Notes: generated by a model from the letters alone, not told the origin. Shown: positions 1 through 12,407, counted from the stretch's first letter. The stretch is DNA of 64,000 nucleotides from Glaciozyma antarctica PI12 (GCA_002917775.1 KZ627158.1:220578-284577), one strand, 5' to 3'. Numbers and translations: made by a program.

Positions 1-3000
1 AACGTCCGCGACGCAGAGTTCACGACCGACCTCGAGCAGTACGAGATGGAGCAGACGGCCAAGGCGCAGCTACACTCGGGCGCGATGGATCGCGAGGTCA
101 TCGAGGAGGAGTACGACTTTGTCTTTGACGAGAGCGTCAAGATCCAGTTTGCGCTCGATGCGGACGACCGGCTGGAGGGCACTTTGGGAGGGAAGGACGC
201 GGCGCTACAGGCTCAGATTGACGAAGCTGAACGACGAGGTGCGCCCTGATCTTCCTCTCGCGCGCTGCTCAGCCAACTAACCCGACCACACCTCGCAGCT
301 CAATCAATCGACCAAGTCCGAAAATCGCTCCCCGTCTTCGAGTGGCGCGAGCAGTTCCTCGACGCCGTTCGCGAGTACCAAGTCCTCATCATCGAAGGCG
401 AGACCGGATCTGGCAAGACGACTCAGCTTCCTCAATATCTGCACGAAGCGGGCTTCACGAAAGGCGGTCTCAAGATCGGATGTACGCAACCTCGTCGAGT
501 GGCCGCCATGTCGGTCGCTGCGCGTGTCGCGGAGGAAGTGGGCTGCAGGCTTGGGAACGAGGTCGGGTACTCGATTCGGTTCGAGGATTGCACGACCGAC
601 AAGACCGTCATCAAGTACATGACCGACGGCATGCTCCTGCGAGAGTTCCTTACCGAGCCGGATCTCGCGGGATACAGCTGCATGATCATCGACGAGGCGC
701 ACGAGCGTACGCTCAGTACCGATATCCTGCTGGGACTGGTCAAGGTGTGTTCCCCTTCGGAGCTTGTAGGTCAGGGCGAAGCTGACGACTTGCGCAGGAT
801 ATCGCGAGGTTCAGGCCTGATTTCCGACTCCTCATCTCAAGTGCGACGCTCAACGCCGCCAAGTTCTCCGAGTACTTTGACGATGCTGTACGTCGCTCTT
901 CCCTCGCTGCACGAGCTCTCGCTGACCCACCCTCACAGCCTGTCTTCCGAAGTTCGTTTCCTCTTGCAGTACCGTCCAAGCAGCACTAATCTCCTCCCGC
1001 AGTTCCTGGTCGCCGATACCCCGTCGACATCCTCTACACGCCTCAGCCCGAGGCCAACTACCTTCATGCCGCCGTCACGACCATCTTCCAGATTCACACG
1101 ACGCAGCCGAAGGGCGACATCCTCGTCTTCCTCACCGTACGTTCCTTTCTCGTCCCTCCCCGTTCTCTCGCCTCGCACGTTCGTGCCGCTGATGCTTGAG
1201 CGCAGGGTCAAGACGAGATCGAAGCTGCGCAGGAGAACCTCGAGGAGACCGCTCGAGCACTTGGGAACAAGGTCGCCGAGCTCATGATTTGCCCGATCTA
1301 CGCCAACCTGCCCACGGAGATGCAGGCGCGCATCTTCGAGCCTACGCCCGAGGGAGCGAGGAAGGTGCGTGCTTTTGCGTCGAGCTCATCGGGCCTGGTG
1401 GCTGACTTCGTTGCGCAGGTCGTGCTGGCTACGAACATTGCCGAGACGTCCATCACGATTGACGGAGTTGTCTACGTTATCGACCCAGGGTTCGTCAAGC
1501 AGAATTCGTACAACCCGCGCTCAGGAATGGAGTCGCTCGTCGTCACTCCCGTGCGTCCCTCTCCTTCACTTGCTCACATGGCCACTAACCTTCCACTTTC
1601 GCAGTGCTCTCGCGCCGCAGCAGGTCAACGCGCCGGACGCGCTGGTCGTGTCGGTCCTGGCAAGTGCTTCCGCCTCTACACCAAGCACGCCTACACGCAC
1701 GAGCTCGATCAGGATACGATTCCCGAGATCCAGCGGACGAATCTCGGCATGGTGGTCCTCATGCTCAAGTCGCTCGGCATCAACGACCTCATCGGGTTCG
1801 ACTTCCTCGATCCCCCACCGGGCGATACCCTCATTCGCGCGCTGGATTTGTTGTACGCGCTGGGGGCGTTCAACGACAAGGGAGAGTTGACGAAGATGGG
1901 GAGGAGGATGGCCGAGTTTCCGATGGACCCGGCGTTGAGCAAATCGATCTTGGCGAGCGAGAAGTATCACTGTACGGAGGAGGTGAGTCATCGTTTCGTG
2001 AGCGCGGGGAGTGGAGCTGACGAGCTTGTGCGTGCAGGTTTTGACGATTTGTTCGATGTTGTCGGAGTCGGGATCGCTCTTCTACCGCCCGAAGCAGAAG
2101 AAGCTTGAGGGTACGTCTGCTTTTCTAAGGCTTTGTGGGTGCCGTTAACGTCTACGCAAGCGCAGCCGATACTGCTCGCCAGAATTTTGTTAAGCCTGGC
2201 GGAGACCACTTTACGCTTCTCGTGAGTACCGCGCGCGGAGAACCGTCGTTCTGGCGCTAACGTCGTTCTCCATTCTCGCAGAACGTATGGGAGCAATGGC
2301 AGGATTCAGGATTCTCGATCAGCTGGAGCTACGAGCACTTTATTCAGATCAAGGTCCGCCTCTCTGCCGTGGTTCAGAAGCAGTCGCTGATCGATTTGCG
2401 CTCTGTAGTCTCTCACTCGAGTACGCGACATTCGCGATCAGCTCGTCCAACTCTGCGAACGCGTTGAGATCTTCGTCGAGGGGAACCCCAACCCGAGCGA
2501 CATCCTACCGGTGCAGAAGGCCATCTCCGCCGGGTACGTCCCCTCCTCCGCACTCTCTGAGCCTGAGCTGATCTTTCGCAGCTACTTCCAAAACACGGGT
2601 CGGCTGAACCGCAGCGGCGACGCTTACCGAACGATCAAGTTGGTCTCCCCCGCCCCTCGTCCTCTACTGCCGCTGACTTTGACCCTCCTCAGAACGAACC
2701 AGACGGTCAACATCCACCCGAGCTCAAGCATGTTCCAGCACCAGCCTCCGCCCAAGATGATCCTATGGTTCGAGCTCGTCATGACTTCGCGCGAGTACGC
2801 TCGGCAGGTCATGGAGATCAAGCCCGAGTGGCTTCTCGAGGGTGCGACTGTTCTCTCTCGGTTCCAGATGAGCTTCCGCTGAGCCTTGTCGTTGCGCAGT
2901 TGCTCAGTGGATTTCTTCAAGCCGGCGGATTTGGATGCGTTGTCGGGGGTCAAGAAGGGACAAGTGAAGCAGATTGGAGCGGCGCCGATAGCGCAGCGGT

Positions 3001-3002
3001 AA
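1..3002 (+). CDS. PRP2: DEAH-box spliceosomal ATPase Prp2/DHX16 (5' partial)
   Basis: Spliceosomal RNA-dependent ATPase that remodels the activated spliceosome before the first splicing step; nuclear. The reading frame is open at base 1, so the N-terminus lies outside the window. Visible in order are an acidic lead-in (EEYDFVFDE), motif [19 protein letters not shown], the DEAH box ([12 protein letters not shown]), SAT, the TNIAETS region, QRAGRAGR, and the C-terminal ratchet/OB part ending GAAPIAQR before TAA at 3000-3002. Conservation over the whole length is closest to human DHX16 and S. pombe Cdc28; the lead-in and the lack of an S1 domain argue against Prp22. About 14 short introns, the first at 239-298 and the second at 745-797, all join in frame. 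The last acceptor used is the ctcag just before the VDFFKPAD exon. No breaks were found. CWC24, a Prp2-step partner, lies 11 kb downstream. Confidence 0.93.
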
Positions 3003-3196
3003 TCGAGCGTATTGGATCTAAGGGAACCGCAGATGTTATTCTGCTCGTTGTACCGTCTACGAGTCTCCAGGGAGGGCAGATCAGCAGAAGAAGGACAGGG
3101 AGGCCTGTGCGGACCTTGATTCGACTTTGAGCTTTTTGTTTGGTGCCCCTTCTCCTTCTCCCCTCACGTTCCCGTCGTCGCCGCATCGTTTGCAGG

Positions 3197-5711
3197 ATGG
3201 ACGACCATCGCCGATTCGACGACGAGCTCGCTGCGCTCGAACGCAAGCTCTCCACTCTCTCCACGGTGCCGGACAAGGTCGCCGCTCTCGACACCTTCAT
3301 CCGCCTTTGCGACAACCCCCACAACATCAAGTCGGTGTACCTTGGCCTGGACGACTCTCTCCCCTACACGGACAAGACGGGCCAGGGCTCCAGGCTGGTG
3401 GAGGTCATGGAGAAGGCCGGCGTGGCCACAGCGTTCGCAGACCGCACGCTGAAGCGCGAGACCTAGAATGCGGCCGCCCCACTCAAGCGAGTGCCGTGTG
3501 CGATGGCTTCGGCTCCGCTCGCGCCTTGCGGGAAGGATGGAGGATCGACGTGCTCGGCTTGTGGTCTGGTGGCGTACTGCTCGAAGGTGAAGCCGGCTTT
3601 GCTCCGCCTGAACTCGAGGAGCTCATCTTCTGATATCGAAGGAGTGCCAGCAAGCTCATTGGAAGCAGCACAAGAAGGGTTAGTGGCGGAGGATCAGACG
3701 AGGGAACTCCGGCCCAACTTACGCTATGCCTTACTCGCAGATTGCGAGAGTCCACTCCGCGAGGACGACTGGCAGCCGGCGTGGATCAGGTAGAAGCGCA
3801 AGCCGACTTTCATGGGTGATGAGACCGGGTGGGCAAGCCAGACTAAGTTCGGGATCGGGATTGGTCTGTGAGTGTGTGTTCTCGCTTCCCCTGCGACCAG
3901 CTTGTTGATACGGGAGGCAGCTGGGGGAACATGCCTGCGAACGACGTTCTGAACCTTTCCAAAAACGAAGGATCTTCTCATCAGGGCGATTTGGCGCTGG
4001 CGTTCCCAGGTTGATCTCTCGCATTCCTCTCGTCGCTTGCCCGTCTGACTCTCTAAACCTTCGCAGCGTCTGGAGACCTTCGCAACCTCGTCCGAACGGT
4101 AAACGAGCTACCAAAGGACTACTCGGGAGAGCTCACTCTACTACTCAACGACCGCAGCCCGCACATCGTCGCCCGCAACCTTCTCCTCCTCCTCCTTCTC
4201 GCCGAAATCGACGATACTGCCGAAGCCGCCGAGGTCGCTTTGCACTTTTGGTACTCTGCCTTCGCTCCGGAGCTCCACAGTATCAGGGTTCTCGCTGCGG
4301 CTGCGAGCCTTGTCGCAAACGGTCCACCTCTAACTGCGACGTCGACAACTCGCCTCTCCCAAACTTCAGTCCTCCATAGCACTCTCAGTTCGGATGTCAT
4401 GACTGCGATTCTTGTGCCGATCAACCCCCAGGGATCAGATCACCCTTCCGACGTCGTCGACGCTGCCAACGAGCTCAACCGCATCATGTCCGTTCTTCGC
4501 TCCGCCATGAGCCCTGCGATACTGACGAACTTTGTGCAGACGCGCCCCCTCCCGCGTCGACTACCGTGATCGCTTCCTCGCAGGCCTCAAACCGTCTCAC
4601 CGCGTCGCCTACACGAAGTTTCGTCGCACCGGACTCGTCCTGCCGTTCGGAGCGGAACACGCGACCTTCAACACGGTCAACCATTCCCTCTTCTCTTCCG
4701 AAGGAGAGTGGCTTCAGAACGACTCTGCTACTCTTATAAACTCCCGGAAGTGAGTGGAGTTCTCTTCTCGGGCTTTCCGAGCTGAACTAACGCCACTTTC
4801 GCAGCATCGACGACGTGCTCGATGCCAAAGGCCACGGAACGAAGGCCGACGACCTCTTCGGATGCCTCTACTTCTACATCTCCGATCAACTCCTCTCATT
4901 CGCCCAACGCCTTCGCAAGTTCAAGGTCTCAATCCACCTTTTCAACGACGACGCTACCTCGCTCGCGAGGAAGCTCGCATCGGGACAGCTTGCCGTCGCC
5001 CATCGCCTTCCGCGCACGCAGCAGTTCGACAGAATCGAGGTCTCCAACATTTTCGACCGCGAATACGTCGGCTTCGGCTCCGTCCTCGAGAACTGGGGAA
5101 CGAAGCTGAACTCGTCCAACTCGCATGCGACGCTCGTCGGCTACTCGATGAACTGGGTCGTTCAGCAGCAGAATGGACAGGCTGCTTGTTCAGCCCCCGA
5201 GATCTACATGCATTTGATGGATAAGCTCATGAAGGCAGGGAGGGTGCGTGGGATTTCTTCTTCTCGGGGTGTGTGCGCTGACGCTCGACGCTGCAGGTCT
5301 CGCCCAAGATGGATCGCAGCAACCCGTACGACCCCGCTGTGATGGCGTGCATGGGATCGTTGGATCCTATCTACGTGAACAGCTCGGCCTTCAAGCAGTA
5401 CCTCAAGAAGGAAGGCGTCGACGAAGCAGCTCGCAAGGCTGGCCTCAAGCGCAAGACGAAGCACACTGTCGTCCCGCCTGTTCGTCATTCTCCCTAACTC
5501 GCCGACAGCCTTCTGAATGACTCTTCGCAGCGCTTGCTTGCTCCTCTCGATGGATCGTACGAGAGCCTTCCCGTCTTCAAGAAAGACGAAAGCTGGTACC
5601 GCCACGTGAGTTTGCTCCCTCGTCTCGCTCGGCGTTCGCTAACGCGTTTCGCAGATCAAGCTCGACAGCGTCAACTTCACGGAACAATTCGTTGAATTCG
5701 AGAGGGCGTAG
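3197..5711 (+). CDS. MYND zinc-finger / DUF4470 protein, carrying two in-frame TAG codons
   Basis: Member of a basidiomycete family joining a MYND zinc finger to a DUF4470 domain; function unknown. The MYND part reads CSACGLVAYCSK, then after an intron ECQQAHWKQHKK. It is followed by DDWQPAWIR, KRKPTFM, LWGNMPANDVLNLSKNEG, and the DUF4470 signature GDLRNLVRTVNELPKDYSG with VARNLLLLLLLAEIDD and HFWYSAFAP. The C-terminal half is intact to FVEFERA and TAG at 5709-5711. Introns splice in frame when the gaggcag acceptor near 3921 and the atcat/gtccgt donor near 4486 are used. Two codons break the frame: TAG at 3464-3466, between the N-terminal segment starting MDDHRRFDDEL and the finger, and TAG near 3790 between WIR and KRKP. 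A shorter gene could start at ATG 3503, which avoids only the first. Either a recent pseudogene, a read-through gene or sequence error. Confidence 0.75.
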
Positions 5712-6502
5712 CTTGAGCTTGGGAACGAAGCAGAGATTGGACCGCTTGAGCGAAAGGGCGCACTGCGAGATTTTTGCTTTTGGCAGCGAGCGAGATTTCA
5801 TCAGGAGGAGTGCCGGATGCTCACCTCCAGCGATAGCAAAGAAGTAAAGGAAGAGATTGAGGCTCTTTCAGCTTGCCCCGCCGCCCTCTTTGCGAAAAGC
5901 CGGACTTGGCGACGAGATCGATCTGGGCCGTTCCGAGCGAAGCTGAGGATGAGCGAAGATCGCTAAGGACGAACTGCCCGGTCGAAGAAGCTGCTCGGAA
6001 TACTTGAGGAGTTGGGCGAAGAGGTAAAGAGGGCGTCGAACGGGGGAGAAAGCCTCGGGCTCTGCGAAGGGCAGGTCGCGAAATTCAAAGGGGGTTCCTC
6101 AACGCCGTATCTTGTCGTCCCGCTGAGCTCGCAGAGCAGAGTACCTGAGATTGAGGAGATGCGGCTGGACCAAAAGAGCCCAAGGAATCCAAGCGCGCGA
6201 ACAGGGATCCTGCGAAGCTCGAGCCAGCAGTTCAAAATGTGCATCGAGTTCGCAATCCTCGCCGACCCCAGCCCCTACAAGCTCCTCTCCACCCCTCGAG
6301 TAGTTCCTGGATGTAGATGAATCAGCTTGAGGTTCATCTCCGAAATCTGCGCGATAGAAGACGCACCAGCCCAGGTCGCTCTCCCTCTCCAAGCCTCCCT
6401 CTCTCCCTCGCATCTCTCCGCCTCGCCCTGCGAGCGAAACTGATCAGCACGTCACCATATGCAAAGCGAATGCACTTACCTCAACCCGCGCCCATTTCTG
6501 CC
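5712..6502. other. Gap between the MYND gene and F-box copy 1
   Basis: About 790 bases downstream of the two convergent genes. Short open frames exist on both strands, but none has a recognisable domain or splice-consistent extension. I see no RNA gene, only presumed 3' untranslated sequence and possibly remnants of a longer F-box C-terminus. Confidence 0.5.
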
Positions 6503-7537
6503 TCACGCGCCGCCTCGAACGTGCGTCGCCCGAATCCCTCGCTCCTCGCGCGCCTCCAACACCTCCGCCAGCTTCTCCGGCGTCCAGATCTTCTTTCCTA
6601 CGAATTGTACCTCCCGAGCTGAGCCGACTGTGTCGAGCGTAGGTAGTCGAGGGGGAGGGTGGGAGAAAGCGCATACTCCGAGATGTCGAGGAAGGTGAGG
6701 GAGGGGGGCCAAGGGAACGATTCGAGGAGAAGGTAGCCTCGGGAAGTCAATTGGAGAAGAGTGTGACAGTTAGGGAGGTTGAGGGCTGTTGCGACGTTTG
6801 TGTCGAGGTCTCTGAGGACGAGGGTGGAGAGGTGGTCGAAAGTGGAGAGGTCGATAAAGCCTCCCGCAGAGTACACACACTTGAGGGAAAGTCACTTGAG
6901 GGTGGAGGTGGATTTGGAGAGGAGTAATGCAAGGATTCCGCCGTCGCTCTCGTCGATCTCGAGGGATTGAAGGTGGAAAGGGACGGGGGCGAGGTTGCTG
7001 AAGCCACAGAAGTTTTCAAGGAAGCGAAGATGCTGGAGCTGTTCTTGCGACTTCAAAAGGTCCGTAGCGTCCGCACTGAGTTCAGGGCTGAGCGAAAGCC
7101 GTTGTAACTTGATGCCGCCACTCGAGAACGCCTGGGCGACCTCGTCCACCTGTTCCTTGAATGGACCACGCAGCTCAACGCCATTGGTGCGAGGGCATGC
7201 TCGCAAGATGGCTTCGAGCATGGCTAAAACGATGCCGTCCTTGACCTGAGTCTCGCAAATGGTGAAGTCTACGACGAGGTGGCGAACGTTGAGTCCTAAG
7301 TCGACGAAAGAGACGAGTGCGTCTGATGAGCTGTTTTGACTCGGGCTATAGTCGATCTGCTCCGTCGGTGAATTCGATCCTCAAATTGTCGTAGAGCGCC
7401 GCTCTGGCGGGAGAGAGGAAGGTGCGTGAGACGAGGCAGCAGCGGTAGAGGTCGGCGTAGGGAGAGATGGACCCGCTGGAGTGGAGGAGGTCGAGGATGT
7501 GAGTGATGAGCTCCGTGGGGAGAGTAGGTGGTGGCAT
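6503..7537 (-). pseudogene. F-box/leucine-rich-repeat-like protein, copy 1 (broken)
   Basis: F-box proteins are substrate adaptors of SCF ubiquitin ligases. The start MPPPTLPTELITHILDLL at 7537 matches the other copies in the window (MPQPTLPPELIAH), followed by the family hallmark CCLVSRTFLSPARAALY. Downstream leucine-rich stretches (LQHLRFLENF, HLSTLVLRDLDTNV) resemble the degenerate repeats of the family. The C-terminus, EKLAEVLEAREERGI, matches the EQVLDACEQKGI end of copy 3. The copy is broken: the frame shifts by one base after the F-box region (near 7345), where no intron fits, and an in-frame TGA lies at 6892-6894 between STLK and LSLK. The junction into the last exon is also uncertain. 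The protein family is clear; whether any product is made is not. Confidence 0.7.
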
Positions 7538-7810
7538 GGCGAGGTGTGGGGCGTGGAGTGGGAGGAAACGAGGCGAGGGAGGTGGAAGCAGCTGCACAAG
7601 ACGTTAGCCAGGGGGACCGAGGCAAACGGCGGGCGTGGGCTCTCACCAGCTGTTGGCTCTGACTAGGCCTTGCTCGTCGTCTGTCCGAAGCGAGGTCGAC
7701 GTGAGGGGAGGAGGAAGAGAGCAGTGCGCCGATCTTGCCGAGAGGGACTTCCTTCCCCCGTTGGACGAGTGTCGGAGTCCTCTCTCTCTCCGCTCAAGGT
7801 CGAGCACAGA

Positions 7811-8873
7811 ATGACCAGCTCAGCTCCAGCCGGCCGGCCTGAAGTCTTCCAGTGCTCTCTGGTGAGTCGCCAGAGCTTCATCCGCAACGGCCTTCGCTCA
7901 CTCACCTCCCAGTCTCTCGAGCGGCACTGGGTCAAGGAGGTCCTCCGAGGTGAGTCCTTCGCTTCGTCCCACGCGCCAGCTAACCCTTCCTCAGCTGTCC
8001 TAGGGACAATCCTCTTCCAGCGCGTCTTGGGCAACCTCCGGCCCAGCAGCGTCGACGTTGCAGGGGTCACCTTCGTGAGCGCGTTGGCTTCTGCCAGCTT
8101 TCCCGGAGCTCACTCCGCACGCAGCCTGTACCTTCAGACGCCGACGTTGAAGCTCTCATCACCGCCAAAGTCGACGCCTTCAGCACCGCCCTCCGCTCCC
8201 AGACTCCTCAACCCCACCGCGTACGCACTCTCACCTCCCTCCGAGCTCCCCACTGACCTCCACCCAGCTAATCCTAGCTCTCTACCCCACCCCACTCTCT
8301 CCGCGCGATCCTCTACCACCGAAACCGCGTCAACCGGCCGTCTCGACTGCTCTCGGATGGTTCTCCGCTTCGGCAAAGGCGCTGGGTGCGGGTGGGGAGG
8401 AGGAGGGCCTCGAGGTTGACGGGAGAGATTGTGGGAGAGTGTGGGAGGGTTGGGTTATCGAGGTCGAGGTGATCGGGGAGGGACGGAGGGGAGGTGGGGA
8501 GGAACGTAAGTGCCAGCATCTGAACGCGAGGGAGCGAAGCTGATGTGCGTACAGGGCTACGGAGTCAGCTGAACGATTTCTTACTGAGGACGGTCATGTT
8601 TGTGAACGAGAAGACGACACATGTGCCACCTGTGACGAGTGCGGAGCTGTTGCCGTTCGGCGTGCAGGTGCGTTCTCCCTCCCTCCCCTCTGGCGCCCAG
8701 CAACTGAAACTCGCGGCGTTCAGATCCTAATCGACCCCACAACGCTTCCCTTCTCTATACCGAAACCCGTCGTCCAATCCCCGACGGCGTTCCCGCTCCT
8801 CCACAAGGCCCTCGTCACGCCAACCCGAACAGCGCAAGCGGAGGCCAGGCGACTGGACGGTGGTGGGCGTTAG
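7811..8873 (+). CDS. ATG101: Autophagy-initiation protein Atg101
   Basis: HORMA-fold protein that binds Atg13 and stabilises the Atg1 kinase complex in fungi lacking Atg29/Atg31; cytosolic, at the pre-autophagosomal site. Splicing six exons gives PEVFQCSL, WVKEVLRAVLGTILFQRVLGNLRP, DADVEALITAKVDAF, a central part with LGWFSAS and WEGWVIEVEVIGE, then LNDFLLRTVMFVNEKTTHVPP and LLPFGVQILI. The last two blocks are the family's most conserved C-terminal motifs, and the WEGWVIEVEV stretch lines up with WEVWTVKV of the human protein. The WF pair may correspond to the WF finger that recruits downstream factors. All intron phases agree (for example, donor gtaagtgcc joined to ggctacgg restores LRSQLNDF). 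The start is the ATG at 7811 and the stop is TAG at 8871-8873. It converges on the gene at 9340. Confidence 0.85.
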
Positions 8874-9339
8874 GACCTGCTGCGCGATGTAATGTTCGAT
8901 TTGGCTTTGGTGGAGAAGGCGGCGTTTGCTCGGTTTCTGCGCGTGCCGCTGCCCGCTAGTCTCGCTCCTCGTTCGAGGGGGATCGTTTCCTCAGGGCCTC
9001 CTGCTCCCGAAAGCCCTTCTCACCGACAGGTACCCCCTTGATACTCTCCTACTACAAGCTCATCAAGAACAACGATCGCCAAAATATTTACTGCAAAGTT
9101 GCCAACACTACCTCCCAAAGCTCAGCGTCGTCTGTGTCGACCGATCCCCATTCGGTATCCTCCTCTGCACTCCCCCTTTCTTCCCTCCCACCGGCTCCTC
9201 ATCACCGAATCGACTAATCCAAATTCGTCGCCTTGCGCGTCTGGTATAGCAGCGAGTGCGTAAGGCGAGTGATGGCGTTTTTCGCGCGATGGCGCTCGGG
9301 ATTCCCACTACGAACGTCGGTGCCTGTGTCGATCGAGTG
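8874..9339. other. Convergent intergenic stretch
   Basis: About 470 bases between the 3' ends of ATG101 and the PIP-box gene. One short plus-strand frame (around 8890-9035) has acceptable codon use but no recognisable domain. It could be 3' untranslated sequence or an alternative ATG101 tail. Confidence 0.4.
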
Positions 9340-12300
9340 TTAGTGAAGCAGTGGGGGGAGGAGGGAGGACGAACGGATGCGGCCGTCGATCGTCTTGAGC
9401 GCGTCGCCGATATCTTGGACGAGGTTGATCTTCGGAGAGGATTTGTGAGGGCCGTGGAGGTCGTCGCTGAGGTCGACCATGGCGAGCGAGAGGATCATAG
9501 AGCGGTAGTAGAGCTCCTCGTCGTCCATGTCTTTCGAGATGTGGAAGTGACCACCCTCGGCAGGGCTCTCGAGAGAGTCCTTGATTGGCTCCAACGACGG
9601 CGCAGTCGCGAAGACGTTCTGCAGAAACTCGTGGTCAGGACGGCCGGCGAGGGCGGGAAGATCGGGAGAGACGAGCGGGAGCACGCACAGCCTCCAAGGC
9701 ATCCGGAAGGTCGATGAGCATCGCCCAGGCGACCCAACTCCGCAACGTCTTGCTCCTCTTCGAAAGGTGAGGGAGAGCGCGCAGCAATTCGACCTGGAGG
9801 CGGGCTTTCGAGCCGTGGTAGACGGCGAGGATCTCTTCGAAGATTTCGCAGCGCTGCGAACGATCGTGGTTAGCAACCTCGTTGGCGGGACGGACGGACA
9901 GCAACTCACGAGGTTGACGTTATCGAGCTCGATGGGATCGACGAGAGACTGGAGCGTTAGCTCGAGGTCCGCTCTTGAAGGTGCGGCGACGGGATCGAGA
10001 GCAAGACGCAGAAGAACGACCACCAAGGCCGCAACATCGCCATCGCTGAGCAATGGAGGCCTGCGAACCGTTCATCAGTTTTGAGCGCCGACAAGCTCAA
10101 GCGAGCGTCACTCACAAAGTCGCAGAAAGGTCCCGCACGACCCTCAGCATCCGCGTAACGCTCCTCGACCTCTCCGTCTCCATCAGCTCCTCGCCCTCCT
10201 GATCAACGTCCCACGAGTCCTCCCGAATGTCCATCGCTTCGGCCTTGATCTTCGGGGACGATAGCAGTGCCTCCTTCGCGCCGAGGAGCTCGAGCTGGTC
10301 GAAGAAGTCGGTAGCGGTGAGGAGCACGGACGAGGGGGTGGATTTGGCGGTGTAGCTAATGATGCGAATGATGCGATTTTGGTCGCGGAGGCGGCGAGGA
10401 CGGCGGAGGTCGTGGGATGGCAGACTGTGAAGAGGGGTCAGATATCTCTGGGAGACAGCTGAGCGAGCTACGCACTGAGGGAGAGGAGCCAGCCTGCGAC
10501 CTCCTTGTGCTCGTCCGGCGAGCCAATCCCATTTAGGCTGGAGAAGAGGACCATCGGCGTAGGGAACGCATACGCATTCTCCCGTCCATCTGCGCGCACA
10601 GACGAGGCCGATCAGCACGCGTTTCGCCACCTCGAGAATATCGCACTCACCCCGAATCGCCTTCGCAATCCTCCCCTTCCACCCCTCAATCTCCTCCGTC
10701 TCCACAACCCGCGCGACCCTCGTTCCCTCCTCCCAAAACCTCCTCTCGAAAGCTCCCACCATCTGCGCCTCAGCCTTGACCTTGCCCAAATCGGTCTTGA
10801 GCAACGCCGCCATCTCGCGCGCCTGCTTTTGCGCCGCTCGCTTGTCGGGCGAAGGAGCGTCTTCGTCTACTGCTCCGGCAGCAGCGAGTACCATTCGATC
10901 GACGTGCTCCGACGTGAGTCCCTCGAAAGGCGTCTTGCGTTCGTCCTCCGAGTCCTCGGAATCCTATCCAGCGCACTCTTCAGCTCCCTCCCTCCGAAGC
11001 ACGACAGCGAATGCAACGTACGAGGTCCAAATCGTTTTCCTCCATCAGCCGCTTGCCCATCTCCCACAGCTCGTCCTTCCCCTTGAGCGCCGCCTCCCTC
11101 CTCTCCTTCGCAAGCGCCGCCATGCTCAACCTCCCCTTCCCTCCCACATCCCCGAGGTTAAGCCCATGATCAACGACCTCCTTCGCACGCTTCTCCTCCT
11201 TCTTCTCCCGCGCCGAACGACGTACTCCAGGCGCGAGAGGCGCACCAAACGCGACTGGCGTGCCGTACGCCGATGTCGGCGCGAGCGAGGTACCCGCCAA
11301 TCGACGCGCCTTCGCTCGAGCGAGAGCAGCAGCTAGAACGTCGTCTCCATCACTGCTGTCGCTACTACTCGCTGCCTCCTCCTCCTCCTCCTCCTCCTCG
11401 ACGTCCACGAGCGTTACCTCACTCGTAGCTTCGCTCCTCTCGCGCCGCATCAGGACCTCCCGCTTCCTCGGAACAATCACGAGCTCAAACGTATGCTGCC
11501 TCTTCCTCCGCTTCTCATTCGGACTATCCTCGAGCTCCGAAAGCTCCGACCCTGAGGGCGAGCGGAGGTACCGTTTCGCTCCTTCGGTGTGGGTGCGCGG
11601 GGGGGTGGTAGGGCGAGAGAGGGTGCGAGGGGTGGAGGAGCGGAGAGCGCGAGGGGTGAGGGAGGCGCTGGTGGAGGGGAGGAGGGCGGCTTCGATGGCT
11701 GAGTCGGCGGTGGAGGGGGAGGAGTCGAGAGAGTGGGAGAGGGCGCGGGATTTGCCTTTGTCGGCGGTGGGAGGAGGGCGGAGGTCGAGCGAGGGCGGAG
11801 GGGAGGGGAGGCGGGGTGCTGGGACGGGTTCGGCGGGGGCGGGGAGGGGATTTGCGTTGGCGATGGGAGGAGGGGGAGAGGGAACGTCGACCATCTTGCT
11901 GTCCTCCTGAACCTCTAGAGTCGCGTCCTCCACGCGCGCGACAGGCTCCGTCACCAGTGCGAGTCCCTCCTTCCCTCCCAATGCGACCTCCTCCTCCTGC
12001 ATCACCTGCGCCTGCTCCACGATGGGGGTCTTCTCGTTCACAGGGGCCGCCACCTCAGCCTCCTCGACTGGCGCGACGGCTGCAGGGACTGAAGGGGCCC
12101 GTGTTTTCGCCGCCTCGACTGTAGTTGCCCTGCTCCCGCTTCCGCTCGCGCTTGCCTGTGCACGTCCACCGAGTATGCTAGAAGAACCTGTTGCTGCGCG
12201 CGAGAGGGCGGCCATGGGGCGAGAGTTGGGTGCAGGGGAGGAGGACACGGACGCGACGGATGAGGAAGAGGGCGCGGGGCTGAAGAAGTCGGAAATGGAA

Positions 12301-12407
12301 CGCTGGACGCTACGCTTTCCCTTTGCTGATGAGGAGGGCCTGGAGGGGGTTGCGGGAGGGAGAATCAGAGTTGGACGGCAGAGGAGGAGGAGTTACAGAG
12401 GAGCCAT
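9340..12407 (-). CDS. Disordered nuclear protein with N-terminal PIP box; possible CANIN/SLF2-type Smc5/6 factor
   Basis: The first exon is tiny (MAPL, start codon at 12407-12405) and an intron (gtaact...ctccag) joins it to a PCNA-interacting-peptide motif: QRSISDFF matches Q-x-x-I-x-x-F-F. About 300 residues of low-complexity, Ser/Pro/Glu-rich sequence follow, with SELSELEDSP, KRRKRQ, a run of nine Glu, and DGDDVLAAALARAKAR. Next comes a charged helical part (GKGRLSMAALAKERREAALKG), then a folded-looking C-terminal region of several exons containing DFFDQLELLGAKEAL, LLRALPHLSKR and LYYRSMILSLAMVDL, ending LLPPLLH at 9340. The layout of an acidic tail followed by an all-helical C-terminal domain resembles CANIN-domain proteins of the SLF2 type, but that match is from memory and tentative. 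The PIP box points to replication forks or repair. It shares a 360-base divergent promoter with the thioesterase gene. Confidence 0.6.

Noticed and set aside
10505-11910. Long plus-strand frames across the PIP-box gene
   Set aside because: Mirror images of the minus-strand low-complexity coding sequence; the minus strand has consistent introns and motifs.
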